This document shows, piece after piece, positions 34,468 through 42,901 of a stretch of DNA of 50,555 nt; position 1 is the first letter of the stretch; each line of letters starts with the position of its first letter. The DNA lies in NCBI RefSeq assembly GCF_900142145.1, contig NZ_FQZV01000032.1, forward strand, positions 1 to 50,555. Reading direction: 5' to 3'. The notes beneath the pieces are model-generated. The model was given only the letters and a program-made list of their open reading frames with translations, searched no databases and was not told the DNA's origin. The position numbers were made by a program, and so were the translations under genes. This stretch comes from Geosporobacter subterraneus DSM 17957. GTDB taxonomy: Bacteria > Bacillota > Clostridia > Peptostreptococcales > Thermotaleaceae.

Positions 34468-34929
34468 ATGAAGAAAGATGAAATTATCGACTGCCTCTCA
34501 AAAAAAATAAAAATTATCCGGGTGGAAATGGATTATTCTCAGGATTATATGGCAGAAATTCTTGGGATTTCTAAAAAAACCTTGATTCAAATAGAAAAGG
34601 GCAGAATTAAGGCTGGCTGGACTGTCATTGTAGCTCTATGTGGTCTATTTCGGGAAAGCGAGATCATTCAGAACCTGCTGGGTGAGGACCCTTTAGAGGT
34701 GCTGCAGTTGATCTCCCGTCAAAATCATGCACTGCCCAGGGAAAAAACCTTAGGCGGAAGGGTTTGGTGGACTGATCTTGAGAATAAAAATGGCTTTCGC
34801 CTTCAGAAAAATCTTGTCAGCGGTCACTATCGCATACTGGATGGAGATCAGAGACGATGGCTCAGCTCTTTTGACGAAGCCTTTATACGAAAAAGGATGA
34901 GAGAATTAACATCAGGAAAGGAACAGTAG
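34468..34929 (+). CDS. XRE-family transcriptional regulator divergent to encapsulin
   Basis: A 153-residue cytosolic protein. The N-terminal HTH (about residues 10-65) reads VEMDYSQDYMAEILGISKKT then LIQIEKGRIKAGW. The C-terminal half contains GGRVWWTDLENKNGFRLQKN and looks like a small ligand-binding or partner domain, not recognised. CAGGAGG is 6 bases before the ATG at 34468; a longer upstream frame is rejected on that basis. Its position next to the encapsulin promoter suggests local regulation, which is inference. Confidence 0.85.
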   Translation: MKKDEIIDCLSKKIKIIRVEMDYSQDYMAEILGISKKTLIQIEKGRIKAGWTVIVALCGLFRESEIIQNLLGEDPLEVLQLISRQNHALPREKTLGGRVWWTDLENKNGFRLQKNLVSGHYRILDGDQRRWLSSFDEAFIRKRMRELTSGKEQ

Positions 34930-34938
34930 TCCTCTGAT

Positions 34939-34973
34939 AAAAGGAGCAAGCAGTTTTTCCGCTTGCTCCTTTC
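34939..34973 (+). terminator. Terminator of the XRE gene
   Basis: AAAGGAGCAAGC / GCTTGCTCCTTT with a short loop then CTTTC. Confidence 0.85.
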
Positions 34974-34979
34974 TTTCAT

Positions 34980-35264
34980 CTATTGAGACAATAATCTTAT
35001 AAATAAGTCTACCTTTTTCATTTGATTCCGGTCTAATAATCCTTGCATTTGCTTAAGCATTTGCAGTTTTTGAATGAAATCATCCTTTTGTGCACGGCTA
35101 AAATTACTCATCATTTGATTTATTTCTGCTTCGATTTCTTCTAAGCTCTTGTTCTTATATTTACTAACCATTTTTGCAAACTGTGCCATTTGCTCATCGG
35201 TCGGGTTGATGCTCCCAGCAGCTTCTGCTAATTTTTTATTGATTTTGCTTAAATCCTTTGCCAT
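34980..35264 (-). CDS. Helical hypothetical protein
   Basis: A 94-residue all-helical soluble protein (INKKLAEAAGSINPTDEQMA, then EEIEAEINQMMSNFS and IQKLQMLKQMQGLLDRNQM). It is rich in Met, Gln and Lys, and coiled-coil association is likely. GGGGG lies 6 bases before the ATG at 35264. It is convergent with the XRE gene. No family is recognised. Confidence 0.65.
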   Translation of the reverse strand: MAKDLSKINKKLAEAAGSINPTDEQMAQFAKMVSKYKNKSLEEIEAEINQMMSNFSRAQKDDFIQKLQMLKQMQGLLDRNQMKKVDLFIRLLSQ

Positions 35265-35371
35265 TCTCATCCCCCACTTTCTGATCTGTCATTAAAATTA
35301 GAACCCCTGACTGCAGTGATTCTTTTGCATTATCATAGTATGCTTTTAAAAATTTTTTGTGACAGTTTTAG

Positions 35372-35404
35372 GAGAAAAAACAAAGACCAGATAAACTGGT
35401 CCTA
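35372..35404 (-). terminator. Terminator of the chemoreceptor-like gene
   Basis: GACCAG / CTGGTC with a five-base loop then TTTGTTTTTTC on the minus strand, directly at the stop codon. Confidence 0.8.
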
Positions 35405-36220
35405 TAGTCGGTTTGCAAACTCCTTTAGTTTTTCAGCAAGATCCGTCAATGCATGAATCTCTGCTGCAATTTCCTGTGTCCCTGCAGCTTGTTCTTCCGT
35501 TAGTGCTCCATTTTTCTCAACCAGTTGAAGTATTTGAGAGACACCGCCTTGAATCTCCTTTAATACTTTTCCTACTTTCTCTACCGATTCGTTACTTGAA
35601 ACAGCCAGCTTACGAATCTCTTCTGCAACTACCTGGAAACCACGTCCTGCTTCCCCAGCCCTCGCCGCTTCAATGGCCGCATTCAATCCCAATAAATTCG
35701 TCTGTTTTGCGATCTGCTGTACAAATCCAAGAACTTGGTCGGTTTCCTTTGCCTTAATGAGGGTATCGTTTACCGAGTCAATGGCCATTTCTCCGGAGGA
35801 CGCAATTTCCCCTGCACTGGTCGAGATTTGACCGAGAGAACGGGATATCTCATTGAGGGATTCCGAGAGAGTTTGCATCATCAAAAGCAATTCTTCCTTA
35901 TCGCTGATATTTTTTACAGTGCCAATAGCACCTACGATCCGTCCATTTTCATCTTTGATGGGATAGGCAGTAGCAGCCAGCGGACTTCCAAATAACTCCT
36001 TTGGAATCACCCGAGATACTTTTTTGTTCTCATAAATGGCCCTGTGCAAAACCAAGTTCGTATTTAGCGGTTCACCCACCTTTAACTTTATGTCTACATT
36101 ATTTCCCGGAATATATGCCAATACGGTTTCTGTATCACAAACGCCTACTGCTAAGTCATCTTCCGTAAAATGGTTTATTGCCTGCGCAATATCAATATAT
36201 TTTTTCAATATTTCATTCAT
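35402..36220 (-). CDS. Soluble methyl-accepting chemotaxis-like protein with PAS-like sensor
   Basis: A 272-residue protein with no transmembrane helix. The N-terminal 115 residues look PAS/GAF-like ([40 protein letters not shown]). The rest is an MCP signalling hairpin with the tip [20 protein letters not shown] then [20 protein letters not shown]. It is shorter than standard receptors and lacks HAMP. It likely signals to a CheA-type kinase or an array from the cytosol. No che genes are near. Confidence 0.9.
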   Translation of the reverse strand: MNEILKKYIDIAQAINHFTEDDLAVGVCDTETVLAYIPGNNVDIKLKVGEPLNTNLVLHRAIYENKKVSRVIPKELFGSPLAATAYPIKDENGRIVGAIGTVKNISDKEELLLMMQTLSESLNEISRSLGQISTSAGEIASSGEMAIDSVNDTLIKAKETDQVLGFVQQIAKQTNLLGLNAAIEAARAGEAGRGFQVVAEEIRKLAVSSNESVEKVGKVLKEIQGGVSQILQLVEKNGALTEEQAAGTQEIAAEIHALTDLAEKLKEFANRL

Positions 36221-36307
36221 GGAGTATCCCCTCCTATGGTTATAGTAGTTACTAGAAAGTATTTCTCCATGGATTGATCAAAATCCTTCCCAAAGCCCTT
36301 TACTTCT

Positions 36308-37510
36308 TTATAATGTTTCATCATCCAACAGTAAATTTTCTCTATTTTTTGTCAGGCTCTCTATATACCTATTCAACGTCAGCATCAGCATCAGTACTAT
36401 CGTCATATATACAAGAATCAAGTAAAATCCCATAGATACACCAAAGAGATCATTTGCCTTCCCTACCATCCAATTGGCCAGCATATTAACGACGCTGGAT
36501 AAAGCCATCACGAATCCCAAAATGGAATTGATCCCGTGATGAAAGGTTTTGATCAGCAGTGCCATAGTAGTGGGATAAATAATAGAAAAGAAAAACCCGC
36601 TTATAGAAATCATTACTATAAAGGATTTACCGCCAAACATCCCTACCCCTAAACTGAAAATTACCATGGCTGCATAAAGGATGATACTGCGCATATAGCC
36701 TAATCTCTCTGCAACGAACCCTCCTACGAATCGTCCAAAGGTAAATATCATAAAAAAGAGAGATAAATAAGAAGCACTTTTTAGCGGTGTCAACCCCCTG
36801 CCCTGCTGCAGATAATTTACAAACCAATTGGCTATACCGATCTCCCCAGCTACATAAAATCCAAGCAGCACAGAAAATAATATGATTTTTTTATCTGATG
36901 CAATTTGTCCCAATGGGAGTTTTTGTCTTTTCTCACTTCTTTCCACCTTAGGAAACCTACAAGTCACGAAATAGACTACTATCACGCCAATGACAAGGAT
37001 GCTGTAACGGTATACATCTCTCCACAGATAATCCGATGCTAGAAGAACACCAGCATACCTGGGACCAATAGTCGCTCCAATCCCATAAAAGAAGTGCAAA
37101 AGATTCATCATAATTGCTTGATTTTTTACAAATAGAATTGGTGTAATCGTACTGGCTCCTATGTTGATAAATCCAACACCATATCCTGATAAAAACATAA
37201 ATAAGACGAATACCGGAAAACTCCAAGCTGTAGATATTCCAAAAGCCCCCCCCGCAAGACAAGTCAAGCCCATAAAAATAACCTTTTGCTGCCCAAACCG
37301 GTCTACCAGCATACCCCCGGTGAAGGTAGCTCCTATATATCCTACCGTGGTGATCAGCATCATCCAAGCCAAACTGGTATAGTCGATTTGAAAGGCTTCA
37401 CGAATACTTGGAATCAACACACCCCGCATATTATCCATGAAACCCTGCAGCAGCATTAATCCAAATATCAGGATTACCAGCATATTCGTCATTCTCTTAT
37501 TCTCCAACAT
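36308..37510 (-). CDS. MFS transporter
   Basis: A 400-residue inner-membrane permease with about twelve hydrophobic helices in two halves. The first half has TSLAWMMLITTVGYIGATF followed by GGMLVDRFGQQKVIFMGLTC, the MFS loop 2-3 motif (G-x3-D-x2-G-x2). A related copy, GGFVAERLGYMRS, lies in the second half. Substrate cannot be inferred: neighbours are a chemoreceptor-like gene and the germination genes. The start MLENKRMTNMLVILIFGLML is plausible but has a weak ribosome site. Confidence 0.88.
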   Translation of the reverse strand: MLENKRMTNMLVILIFGLMLLQGFMDNMRGVLIPSIREAFQIDYTSLAWMMLITTVGYIGATFTGGMLVDRFGQQKVIFMGLTCLAGGAFGISTAWSFPVFVLFMFLSGYGVGFINIGASTITPILFVKNQAIMMNLLHFFYGIGATIGPRYAGVLLASDYLWRDVYRYSILVIGVIVVYFVTCRFPKVERSEKRQKLPLGQIASDKKIILFSVLLGFYVAGEIGIANWFVNYLQQGRGLTPLKSASYLSLFFMIFTFGRFVGGFVAERLGYMRSIILYAAMVIFSLGVGMFGGKSFIVMISISGFFFSIIYPTTMALLIKTFHHGINSILGFVMALSSVVNMLANWMVGKANDLFGVSMGFYLILVYMTIVLMLMLTLNRYIESLTKNRENLLLDDETL

Positions 37511-37597
37511 AATAAAAGTCCCCCATTTTCATCTCAGGATTTCATTATACGCCATTCTCCATGAGTATGCAAACTCTAGTTCTCCATAAGTTTTGAC

Positions 37598-37627
37598 AAA
37601 AAGAAAGCTGATCTGCCGACCAGCTTG
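37598..37627 (-). terminator. Terminator of the sleB-ypeB operon
   Basis: AGCTGGTC / GATCAGCT (one GU pair) with a GGCA loop then TTCTTTTTG on the minus strand. Confidence 0.8.
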
Positions 37628-37630
37628 TTC

Positions 37631-38977
37631 TTACATCATCAGTACGCCTTCATCCTTAATAATTACCTGCAGGATTCGTTGTTCTTCTCCAGTTTCTGCA
37701 TTGATATATACCAGGAAGGTATCCTCCAGATAGTTTACCTTAAATTCATAGCAAAGTACCTCACTGCCCCCCTCAGTCGGAACAATAGCAAGTCTTGGCT
37801 CTTCTGCCTCTGCCTGAACGCTTATTCTTTCTCTTGCCTCCTGAGGAGTAATCTTTGGTGTATCTAAGGTTCTTTCGTGGTGATTAAACCAGAAGCCCTC
37901 AGCCTCAAATCCTATGACACTGCCTTGATCCAGCCCTACCTTTACCTTGATCAGATCTGGATACACAATAACATCCTCCTGTTGATATGCAAAATTGATA
38001 ACCATTTGTCCATCAGTTTTGATCGAGTAGGTAGGAACCATGTTGGGAAATCCCCTTTTCTGCAGGAAATCCTGGGCAATCTGTACCCCTTGCTTTTCAG
38101 ATAATCTGGCTTTTTCTACGTTTCGTGTATCCAGCATCCATAAAACCTTTCCACCCACCTTGCTGATCGACATGGATAGGCTGCTCTGATTTTTGTCATT
38201 GGAAGGCTGCAAATCGATAACATAGGCAGGAATGTTGCTGTTGTTCATATCTCCTAAGATCGTAGCTTTGTACTGGACTCCATTGCCTGCAAATTTTTCT
38301 GCGATGGCTTTAATCTCCTGCGGTGAAATTTCTTTTCCTTCCAGCTTTGGTTTTCTTCTGGACTTGTGTTCTGAAAAGGGTCCATCGTAAATAAGCTCCG
38401 GATATTCTTTCATCCGTTCTTCCATATCTATAAACCTGGTTGTGACCATGTTCTCATTAACCTTATCCAGCTTTCGGGCAGCTTTGCGCTGAAGCTCTCC
38501 AATCCTCACGCCATCCTTTGCGATACTTGCCTGCAGCTCTATAAGGTTCTGCGCAAGGAGGTTGGCATAATTATGGAGTTCTTGAAGGGTACTCATTTCC
38601 TCTGTATTCAAAGGATTTCCTTCAAGATTCTTTCTGGCCAATGCTAAGCTCATATCGCCCACCTGGCTGAGGAACTTTCTGGTTTTACTGACATGAGCAT
38701 GCTCAATGGGCAGCTGGCTCAGTTTTTCCTGAGCATCATAGGAAAGACGCATGGTTTCCGTGAAAAGCAGCACATTTTGCTTCGGTGTCCCTGTCACCAT
38801 AGTTTTGGCCAGATTAACCTGTATGTTTTGTACATCTCCCACCATATCATAAAACATCCTATGAAACTGGTTATCTAAGTAGGTCATGTGCTGTTCATTT
38901 TGTGCATACTGATTGTATCCCCAAATCCCCACGCCAACTAAAGCTACTGCCAAGAGAATAATAAATCCATTTTTCAT
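37631..38977 (-). CDS. ypeB: Germination protein YpeB
   Basis: A 448-residue spore-membrane protein needed to place and hold SleB in the spore. An N-terminal anchor (MKNGFIILLAVALVGVGIWG) is followed by a helical region (about 30-200). Repeated PepSY-like beta domains make up the C-terminal half (KVGGKVLWMLDTRNVEKARL, GVQIAQDFLQKRGFPNMVPT, LDQGSVIGFEAEGFWFNHHE). The gene follows sleB by 12 bases in the usual order. Length matches the family. Confidence 0.95.
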   Translation of the reverse strand: MKNGFIILLAVALVGVGIWGYNQYAQNEQHMTYLDNQFHRMFYDMVGDVQNIQVNLAKTMVTGTPKQNVLLFTETMRLSYDAQEKLSQLPIEHAHVSKTRKFLSQVGDMSLALARKNLEGNPLNTEEMSTLQELHNYANLLAQNLIELQASIAKDGVRIGELQRKAARKLDKVNENMVTTRFIDMEERMKEYPELIYDGPFSEHKSRRKPKLEGKEISPQEIKAIAEKFAGNGVQYKATILGDMNNSNIPAYVIDLQPSNDKNQSSLSMSISKVGGKVLWMLDTRNVEKARLSEKQGVQIAQDFLQKRGFPNMVPTYSIKTDGQMVINFAYQQEDVIVYPDLIKVKVGLDQGSVIGFEAEGFWFNHHERTLDTPKITPQEARERISVQAEAEEPRLAIVPTEGGSEVLCYEFKVNYLEDTFLVYINAETGEEQRILQVIIKDEGVLMM

Positions 38978-38989
38978 TTTTTCTACCCC

Positions 38990-39898
38990 CTATCGATGTG
39001 CAAACCAGTGTTTACCAATTTTTACACTGGGTTCTCTGGTCCAAATCCACTTGCTGGTGGCAGTGGCAGGATTCCAGTAATATATGGCACCACCGGTGGG
39101 GTCCCATCCGTTCAACGCATCTCTTGCCGCGCGATAAGCAGTCTCATTGGGCTCCAGATAGATTTGCTTATCTGCAACGGCGGTAAATGCTAAGGGCTCA
39201 TAAATAACCCCGGCTATAGTATTGGGGAAGGAAGGATGTCTTACACGATTTAAAATAACTGCCCCCACCGCCACCTGGCCTGTGTAAGGCTCTCCTCTGG
39301 CCTCGCCGTTAATGGCCATAGCCATCAGCCGAACATCATCATTTCTTGTAACGCCTCTACTGGTAGGTGTATAAGCGGTCTGCGCCCCGGTAGGCATACC
39401 TAGAGCTTTTCTTGTCTGCGGTCCAATCACCCCGTCTACTTTTAAGCCGTTTTTTCTTTGAAAATCTCTGATAGCCTGACCGGTCTTAGGTCCGTATATC
39501 CCGTCTACTGCACCTTTATAATAACTCCACTGCTTCAGCTTCTGCTGGGCAATACGTACCGTTTCACTAAACTTTGCTGTAGTTCCTCCACCTCTTGCGG
39601 CTGCGGCAGGTGCAGTTATACCCAAAGCCCGCCTTGTCTGCGGTCCTATAACCCCATCTGCCTTCAAGCCATGCTTTCTCTGAAAGGCTATAACCGCACG
39701 ATAGGTTTGGGCGCCATAGACCCCATCAACAGTTCCCTTTAGATAACCCCAGTTCCTTAGTCTCTGCTGTACCTCTCGTACATCGTTTCCTCTAGAACCC
39801 CAGGAAATAGTCCTTGCATAGATCGAATCCATAAATAGGATACTGATCAGGAAAGTTATCATCAATGTAAAGCATAGGATTTTAGTGGCTTTTTTCAT
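38990..39898 (-). CDS. sleB: Spore cortex-lytic enzyme SleB
   Basis: A 302-residue secreted lytic transglycosylase that degrades spore cortex at germination. A signal peptide (residues 1-28, ending near IYA) is followed by two peptidoglycan-binding repeats, GSRGNDVREVQQRLRNWGYL and a second LKQWSYYKGAVDGIYGPKTG. The C-terminal hydrolase_2 domain starts near residue 185: VRLMAMAINGEARGEPYTGQ with the catalytic Glu, then VAVGAVILNRVRHPSFP and GAIYYWNPATATSKW. The doubled binding domain is more than the single one in Bacillus SleB. The ATG at 39898 follows GAGGAGGG. Confidence 0.95.
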   Translation of the reverse strand: MKKATKILCFTLMITFLISILFMDSIYARTISWGSRGNDVREVQQRLRNWGYLKGTVDGVYGAQTYRAVIAFQRKHGLKADGVIGPQTRRALGITAPAAAARGGGTTAKFSETVRIAQQKLKQWSYYKGAVDGIYGPKTGQAIRDFQRKNGLKVDGVIGPQTRKALGMPTGAQTAYTPTSRGVTRNDDVRLMAMAINGEARGEPYTGQVAVGAVILNRVRHPSFPNTIAGVIYEPLAFTAVADKQIYLEPNETAYRAARDALNGWDPTGGAIYYWNPATATSKWIWTREPSVKIGKHWFAHR

Positions 39899-39963
39899 AG
39901 ATTTCCCTCCTCTTACCTTATTTTCTGTTGGAGAGAAATCAATTATTCCCCACTGCTGCAATT

Positions 39964-39993
39964 GGAAAAAAAAAGAAGGAGAAAACTTTCTCC
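39964..39993 (-). terminator. Terminator of the flavodiiron-like gene
   Basis: GGAGAAA / TTTCTCC with a tiny loop then TTCTTTTTTTTTCC on the minus strand. Confidence 0.75.
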
Positions 39994-40011
39994 AAGCTCC
40001 TCCCCTCTCAT

Positions 40012-40920
40012 CTATATCATTTTTCCGATTTCTTTACCGAATTCATAACAGGTTTTTAGATCTTCCTCAGTAGGAACATATTTAATCTGCAAGCCTTCTT
40101 TCACTAGCTGAATGCCTGCTTCCCTTAGTTTCTTCTCAATATTGGCAACGGCCCCCTTGCCCCACCCGTAGGAGCCGAATACGGCACCGATTTTATTCCT
40201 GGGTTTTAATCCCATTAATTCTTCCATGAAATAGGCCATATTGGCGATCATGGTATTGTTAATGGTAGAGGATGCAGCCAACAAAGCTTTAGCGTCCAGT
40301 ACTTCTTTGATAATATCATTAATGTCGGAAACGGATATCCTATATAGTCTTGCATCCACACCTTCACTGACAAGTCCTTCAATGACCGCTCTTGCCATTC
40401 TCTCGGTACTATTCCACATGGTCTCATAGACAATAATGGCTTTCCTATGGGTTTCTCCCCTTCCCCATTTCATGTAGGCTTCAAGGATCTTATCCGGATG
40501 ACTTCTCCAAAGAATACCATGGCTGGGAGCAATCATATCAATCTTTAAATCCATTTTTTTGATTTCTTCGATTTTCTTAACCACCAGAGAGCTGAAAGGC
40601 ATAAGAATATTGGCATAATACTTTTTTGCCTCATCCATCACAGTGCACATGTCATTTTCATCATCAAACAGCTTTGAAGACGCATTGATGATAATATAAT
40701 CGATTTTTCCTGGATCAATGATTTCTTTGATATGATCAATCATCACGTCAACAAAGTGTACATCTACAATATCTACTAGAGTAACCTTTTCATCTATAAT
40801 CAGATAGGCATTATAGCTTGTCCCCTGGTGGGTGCTATAGGAGGGTCCATGAAATTCTCTAATATCCCAATCAATTGCACCTACCCAATAAATACCCTCT
40901 TTCAACGCTCTGACTGCCAA
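40012..40920 (-). CDS. FprA-like A-type flavoprotein with internal deletion of the diiron site
   Basis: A 302-residue relative of FprA (about 400 residues in the family). Residues 1-79 match the start of the MBL-like domain through KIDYIIIN. The next residues, ASSKLFDDEND, match a point about 90-100 residues further on in FprA. The HxExDH motif and the following His and Asp ligands are therefore gone. Only the later His in MIAPSHGILW remains. The flavodoxin domain (about 135-302, IIVYETMWNSTERMARAVIE, GSYGWGKGAV) is intact. It keeps an FMN site but probably cannot reduce oxygen or NO. The reading frame is unbroken. Confidence 0.85.
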   Translation of the reverse strand: MAVRALKEGIYWVGAIDWDIREFHGPSYSTHQGTSYNAYLIIDEKVTLVDIVDVHFVDVMIDHIKEIIDPGKIDYIIINASSKLFDDENDMCTVMDEAKKYYANILMPFSSLVVKKIEEIKKMDLKIDMIAPSHGILWRSHPDKILEAYMKWGRGETHRKAIIVYETMWNSTERMARAVIEGLVSEGVDARLYRISVSDINDIIKEVLDAKALLAASSTINNTMIANMAYFMEELMGLKPRNKIGAVFGSYGWGKGAVANIEKKLREAGIQLVKEGLQIKYVPTEEDLKTCYEFGKEIGKMI

Positions 40921-40934
40921 TAGAATCCCTCCTT

Positions 40935-41348
40935 TTAATGTAAATAGTAGTCACCAAAATAAAAATACAGCAATGCATTGACTCCATCCTCCACATCGAT
41001 GATGCTATAGTTAGAGGTAACATTCTGAACTGCAAATTGTATTCTCAGCTCATCTAAGATTTCTTCCACAGCTATGTCCAGATAGTTTTCTACACTTTGA
41101 TAAAGCAGATCATTCATCCTCTTGCTTTGATCAGGAATCATACGATCCTCTTGATTTCTCATATCCCCTTCTTCATGAACCATGGGCACGATTGAAAACA
41201 CATCAAACCCCATAGTATTCTCTACATTTAACTGTCCGCTGATATCTTCTACACTGTCAAAATACCCTGTGTTTCGAATAATCTCCTCAACCATATTGCT
41301 GCCTACCAGCTTTATGGTATTATCTATGATGACGTTAAACTCTTTCAA
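40935..41348 (-). CDS. Acidic hypothetical protein upstream of the flavoprotein
   Basis: A 137-residue soluble acidic protein (MKEFNVIIDNTIKLVGSNMV, FDVFSIVPMVHEEGDMRNQE, EEILDELRIQFAVQNVTSNY). The start is TTG with AGGAGG 7 bases upstream. No family is recognised. It lies 14 bases before the flavoprotein gene and is probably cotranscribed with it. Confidence 0.68.
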   Translation of the reverse strand: MKEFNVIIDNTIKLVGSNMVEEIIRNTGYFDSVEDISGQLNVENTMGFDVFSIVPMVHEEGDMRNQEDRMIPDQSKRMNDLLYQSVENYLDIAVEEILDELRIQFAVQNVTSNYSIIDVEDGVNALLYFYFGDYYLH

Positions 41349-41438
41349 AAGGATTCCTCCTCTCTTATCTATTGTTAGTATTATAATCTCCTTCCAATAA
41401 AAACATATTCTTCCGATTTCAACAGTTGTTGAGAAAAA

Positions 41439-41462
41439 AATAATGGCCTAGTGGCCATTATT
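41439..41462 (-). terminator. Terminator of the 33-residue peptide gene
   Basis: AATAATGGCC / GGCCATTATT with a four-base loop and TTTTTTT on the minus strand. Confidence 0.85.
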
Positions 41463-41564
41463 TTAGTAGGTTAGGATTTTGCTGATATTTGCAATTCCGA
41501 TTGTAAAGCTGGATATTAAAATAAAAAACATGAAACCGATAATTAAAGTCTTTACTTTGTTCAT
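41463..41564 (-). CDS. 33-residue single-helix membrane peptide
   Basis: The frame MNKVKTLIIGFMFFILISSF and then TIGIANISKILTY is one transmembrane helix with a basic N-terminus. AGGAGA precedes the ATG by 7 bases. A strong terminator begins at the stop codon, so a dedicated short transcript is likely. It resembles small membrane peptides such as type I toxin or regulatory peptides in size only; no function can be assigned. The rest of 41565-41833 shows no other gene. Confidence 0.6.
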   Translation of the reverse strand: MNKVKTLIIGFMFFILISSFTIGIANISKILTY

Positions 41565-41796
41565 ACATCATTCTCCTACTCTTCCTTATTATTTCTATAA
41601 TAACCTTTGTATTATTAACGATACTATATTGCTTTATACAATGGACCGATGCCCTAGATAAAGATATTTTGTTGCTTTGCCTCGTCTATTATAGTTATAC
41701 CACATAAAAGTTTGTTTAATCAATTACATTTCCATTACAAATTCTTTGATATATTTTCATAATTTATAGGGATCCCGACAGCAAAATCCAAATAAT

Positions 41797-41822
41797 AAAG
41801 ACCCTATTTACTTAGGGCCTTG
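41797..41822 (-). terminator. Probable terminator of the peptidoglycan-binding protein gene
   Basis: Minus-strand GGCCCTA and TAGGGTC form an imperfect hairpin followed by TTTATTATT. Confidence 0.6.
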
Positions 41823-41833
41823 ATTGTACTGAA

Positions 41834-42670
41834 TTATAATCCTGCTGCTTTTTTTACATTTGCCTGATGCTGTGAATCCTGCTTATTGCTGCCATGGGTT
41901 AAACTATTTTTAAAATGCAGGCACACATGTCCTTCCATATTGTTTCCCTTGACAAAGTCATAATTGATTCCCTGTCCAAAGCCTGCACTTCTGCTTGAAA
42001 CCACTTGTCCGCCCGGCTGACTTTCTACTCCTGCATGGGGCATTCCATTCATAGATGCTGCAATCACGCGATTTCCTTTATAAACTAAAACCGCCCTTCG
42101 ATCCCAGCTAAAACCTCCCCAGATACTTCTCAATGTCTCAGTATCTTCTTTTGTCAAAGTCTCCACATCTGCATGATTGCTTCCTGCAGTGACTTTAACG
42201 TTGAAGGTTTTTCCTGTTTCAACATCCTCGATCAATAATACATCATTGTGACTCACTAAAACATCCTTCACTTCCGTCCACCAATCAAGATATTCGCCGA
42301 CCTTTTGTCTTTGCACCGTACCTCTGCTGGTGGTCTGCGGCTTTGGTTGCGGCTTGTTTGCAGCTACCAGCCCCAGTTCTGTCATTTTTTTGATGGTAGC
42401 ACTTCCCACAATACCATCAGCCTTTATTTTATGCTTCTTCTGAAAACTTTTTACGGCCTTTTCCGTGATCGTACCGTAATATGTAGTTGTATTTGCCTGC
42501 TTAAAGCTGCCATCCTTTTTTAGTGCTTCCTGAATCACCTTAACATCACTGTGACGGGTGCCCAGCTTGTACACCTTTTGTGAAAACACATAACCCTTTG
42601 CATCAACTACACCTGATCCAAATCCTAAAAATAAAGCAACCAGCATCAAAACACTTAAAGCTTTTTTCAT
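41834..42670 (-). CDS. Secreted peptidoglycan-binding protein with His-rich C-terminal domain
   Basis: A 278-residue exported protein. A signal peptide (1-25, ending VVDA) is followed by one peptidoglycan-binding domain (about 30-95, LGTRHSDVKVIQEALKKDGS, KKHKIKADGIVGSATIKKM). After a Pro/Gln linker comes a C-terminal domain (about 120-278) with conserved-looking MPHAGVESQPGGQ, VCLHFKNSLTHGSNKQDSQH. The several His residues suggest a metal or catalytic site, but I cannot name the enzyme class. The ATG at 42670 follows AAGGAGG. Confidence 0.85.
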   Translation of the reverse strand: MKKALSVLMLVALFLGFGSGVVDAKGYVFSQKVYKLGTRHSDVKVIQEALKKDGSFKQANTTTYYGTITEKAVKSFQKKHKIKADGIVGSATIKKMTELGLVAANKPQPKPQTTSRGTVQRQKVGEYLDWWTEVKDVLVSHNDVLLIEDVETGKTFNVKVTAGSNHADVETLTKEDTETLRSIWGGFSWDRRAVLVYKGNRVIAASMNGMPHAGVESQPGGQVVSSRSAGFGQGINYDFVKGNNMEGHVCLHFKNSLTHGSNKQDSQHQANVKKAAGL

Positions 42671-42866
42671 TAGTCTTTCCTCCTTATTCCCGATAGGTCC
42701 CACCACAATTTCACAGCCCTACTCGAAAAATAATTTGTTAGTACCTAATTCCTATGTTTTTTACTATACCATTTATAGTTTACATAAAGCAATATTTTTT
42801 GCTAAACTGGTTGAAATTACCTGAAACTTTATGCATATTTTTGCGTCGCAACAATTTCAAAAAAGT

Positions 42867-42894
42867 AAAAAGCCCTTGAATGCTCAAGAGCTCT
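42867..42894 (-). terminator. Terminator of tcdA
   Basis: Minus-strand AGCTCTTGA / TCAAGGGCT (one mismatch or GU) with a GCAT loop then TTTTTAC. Confidence 0.7.
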
Positions 42895-42901
42895 ATTACA
42901 C

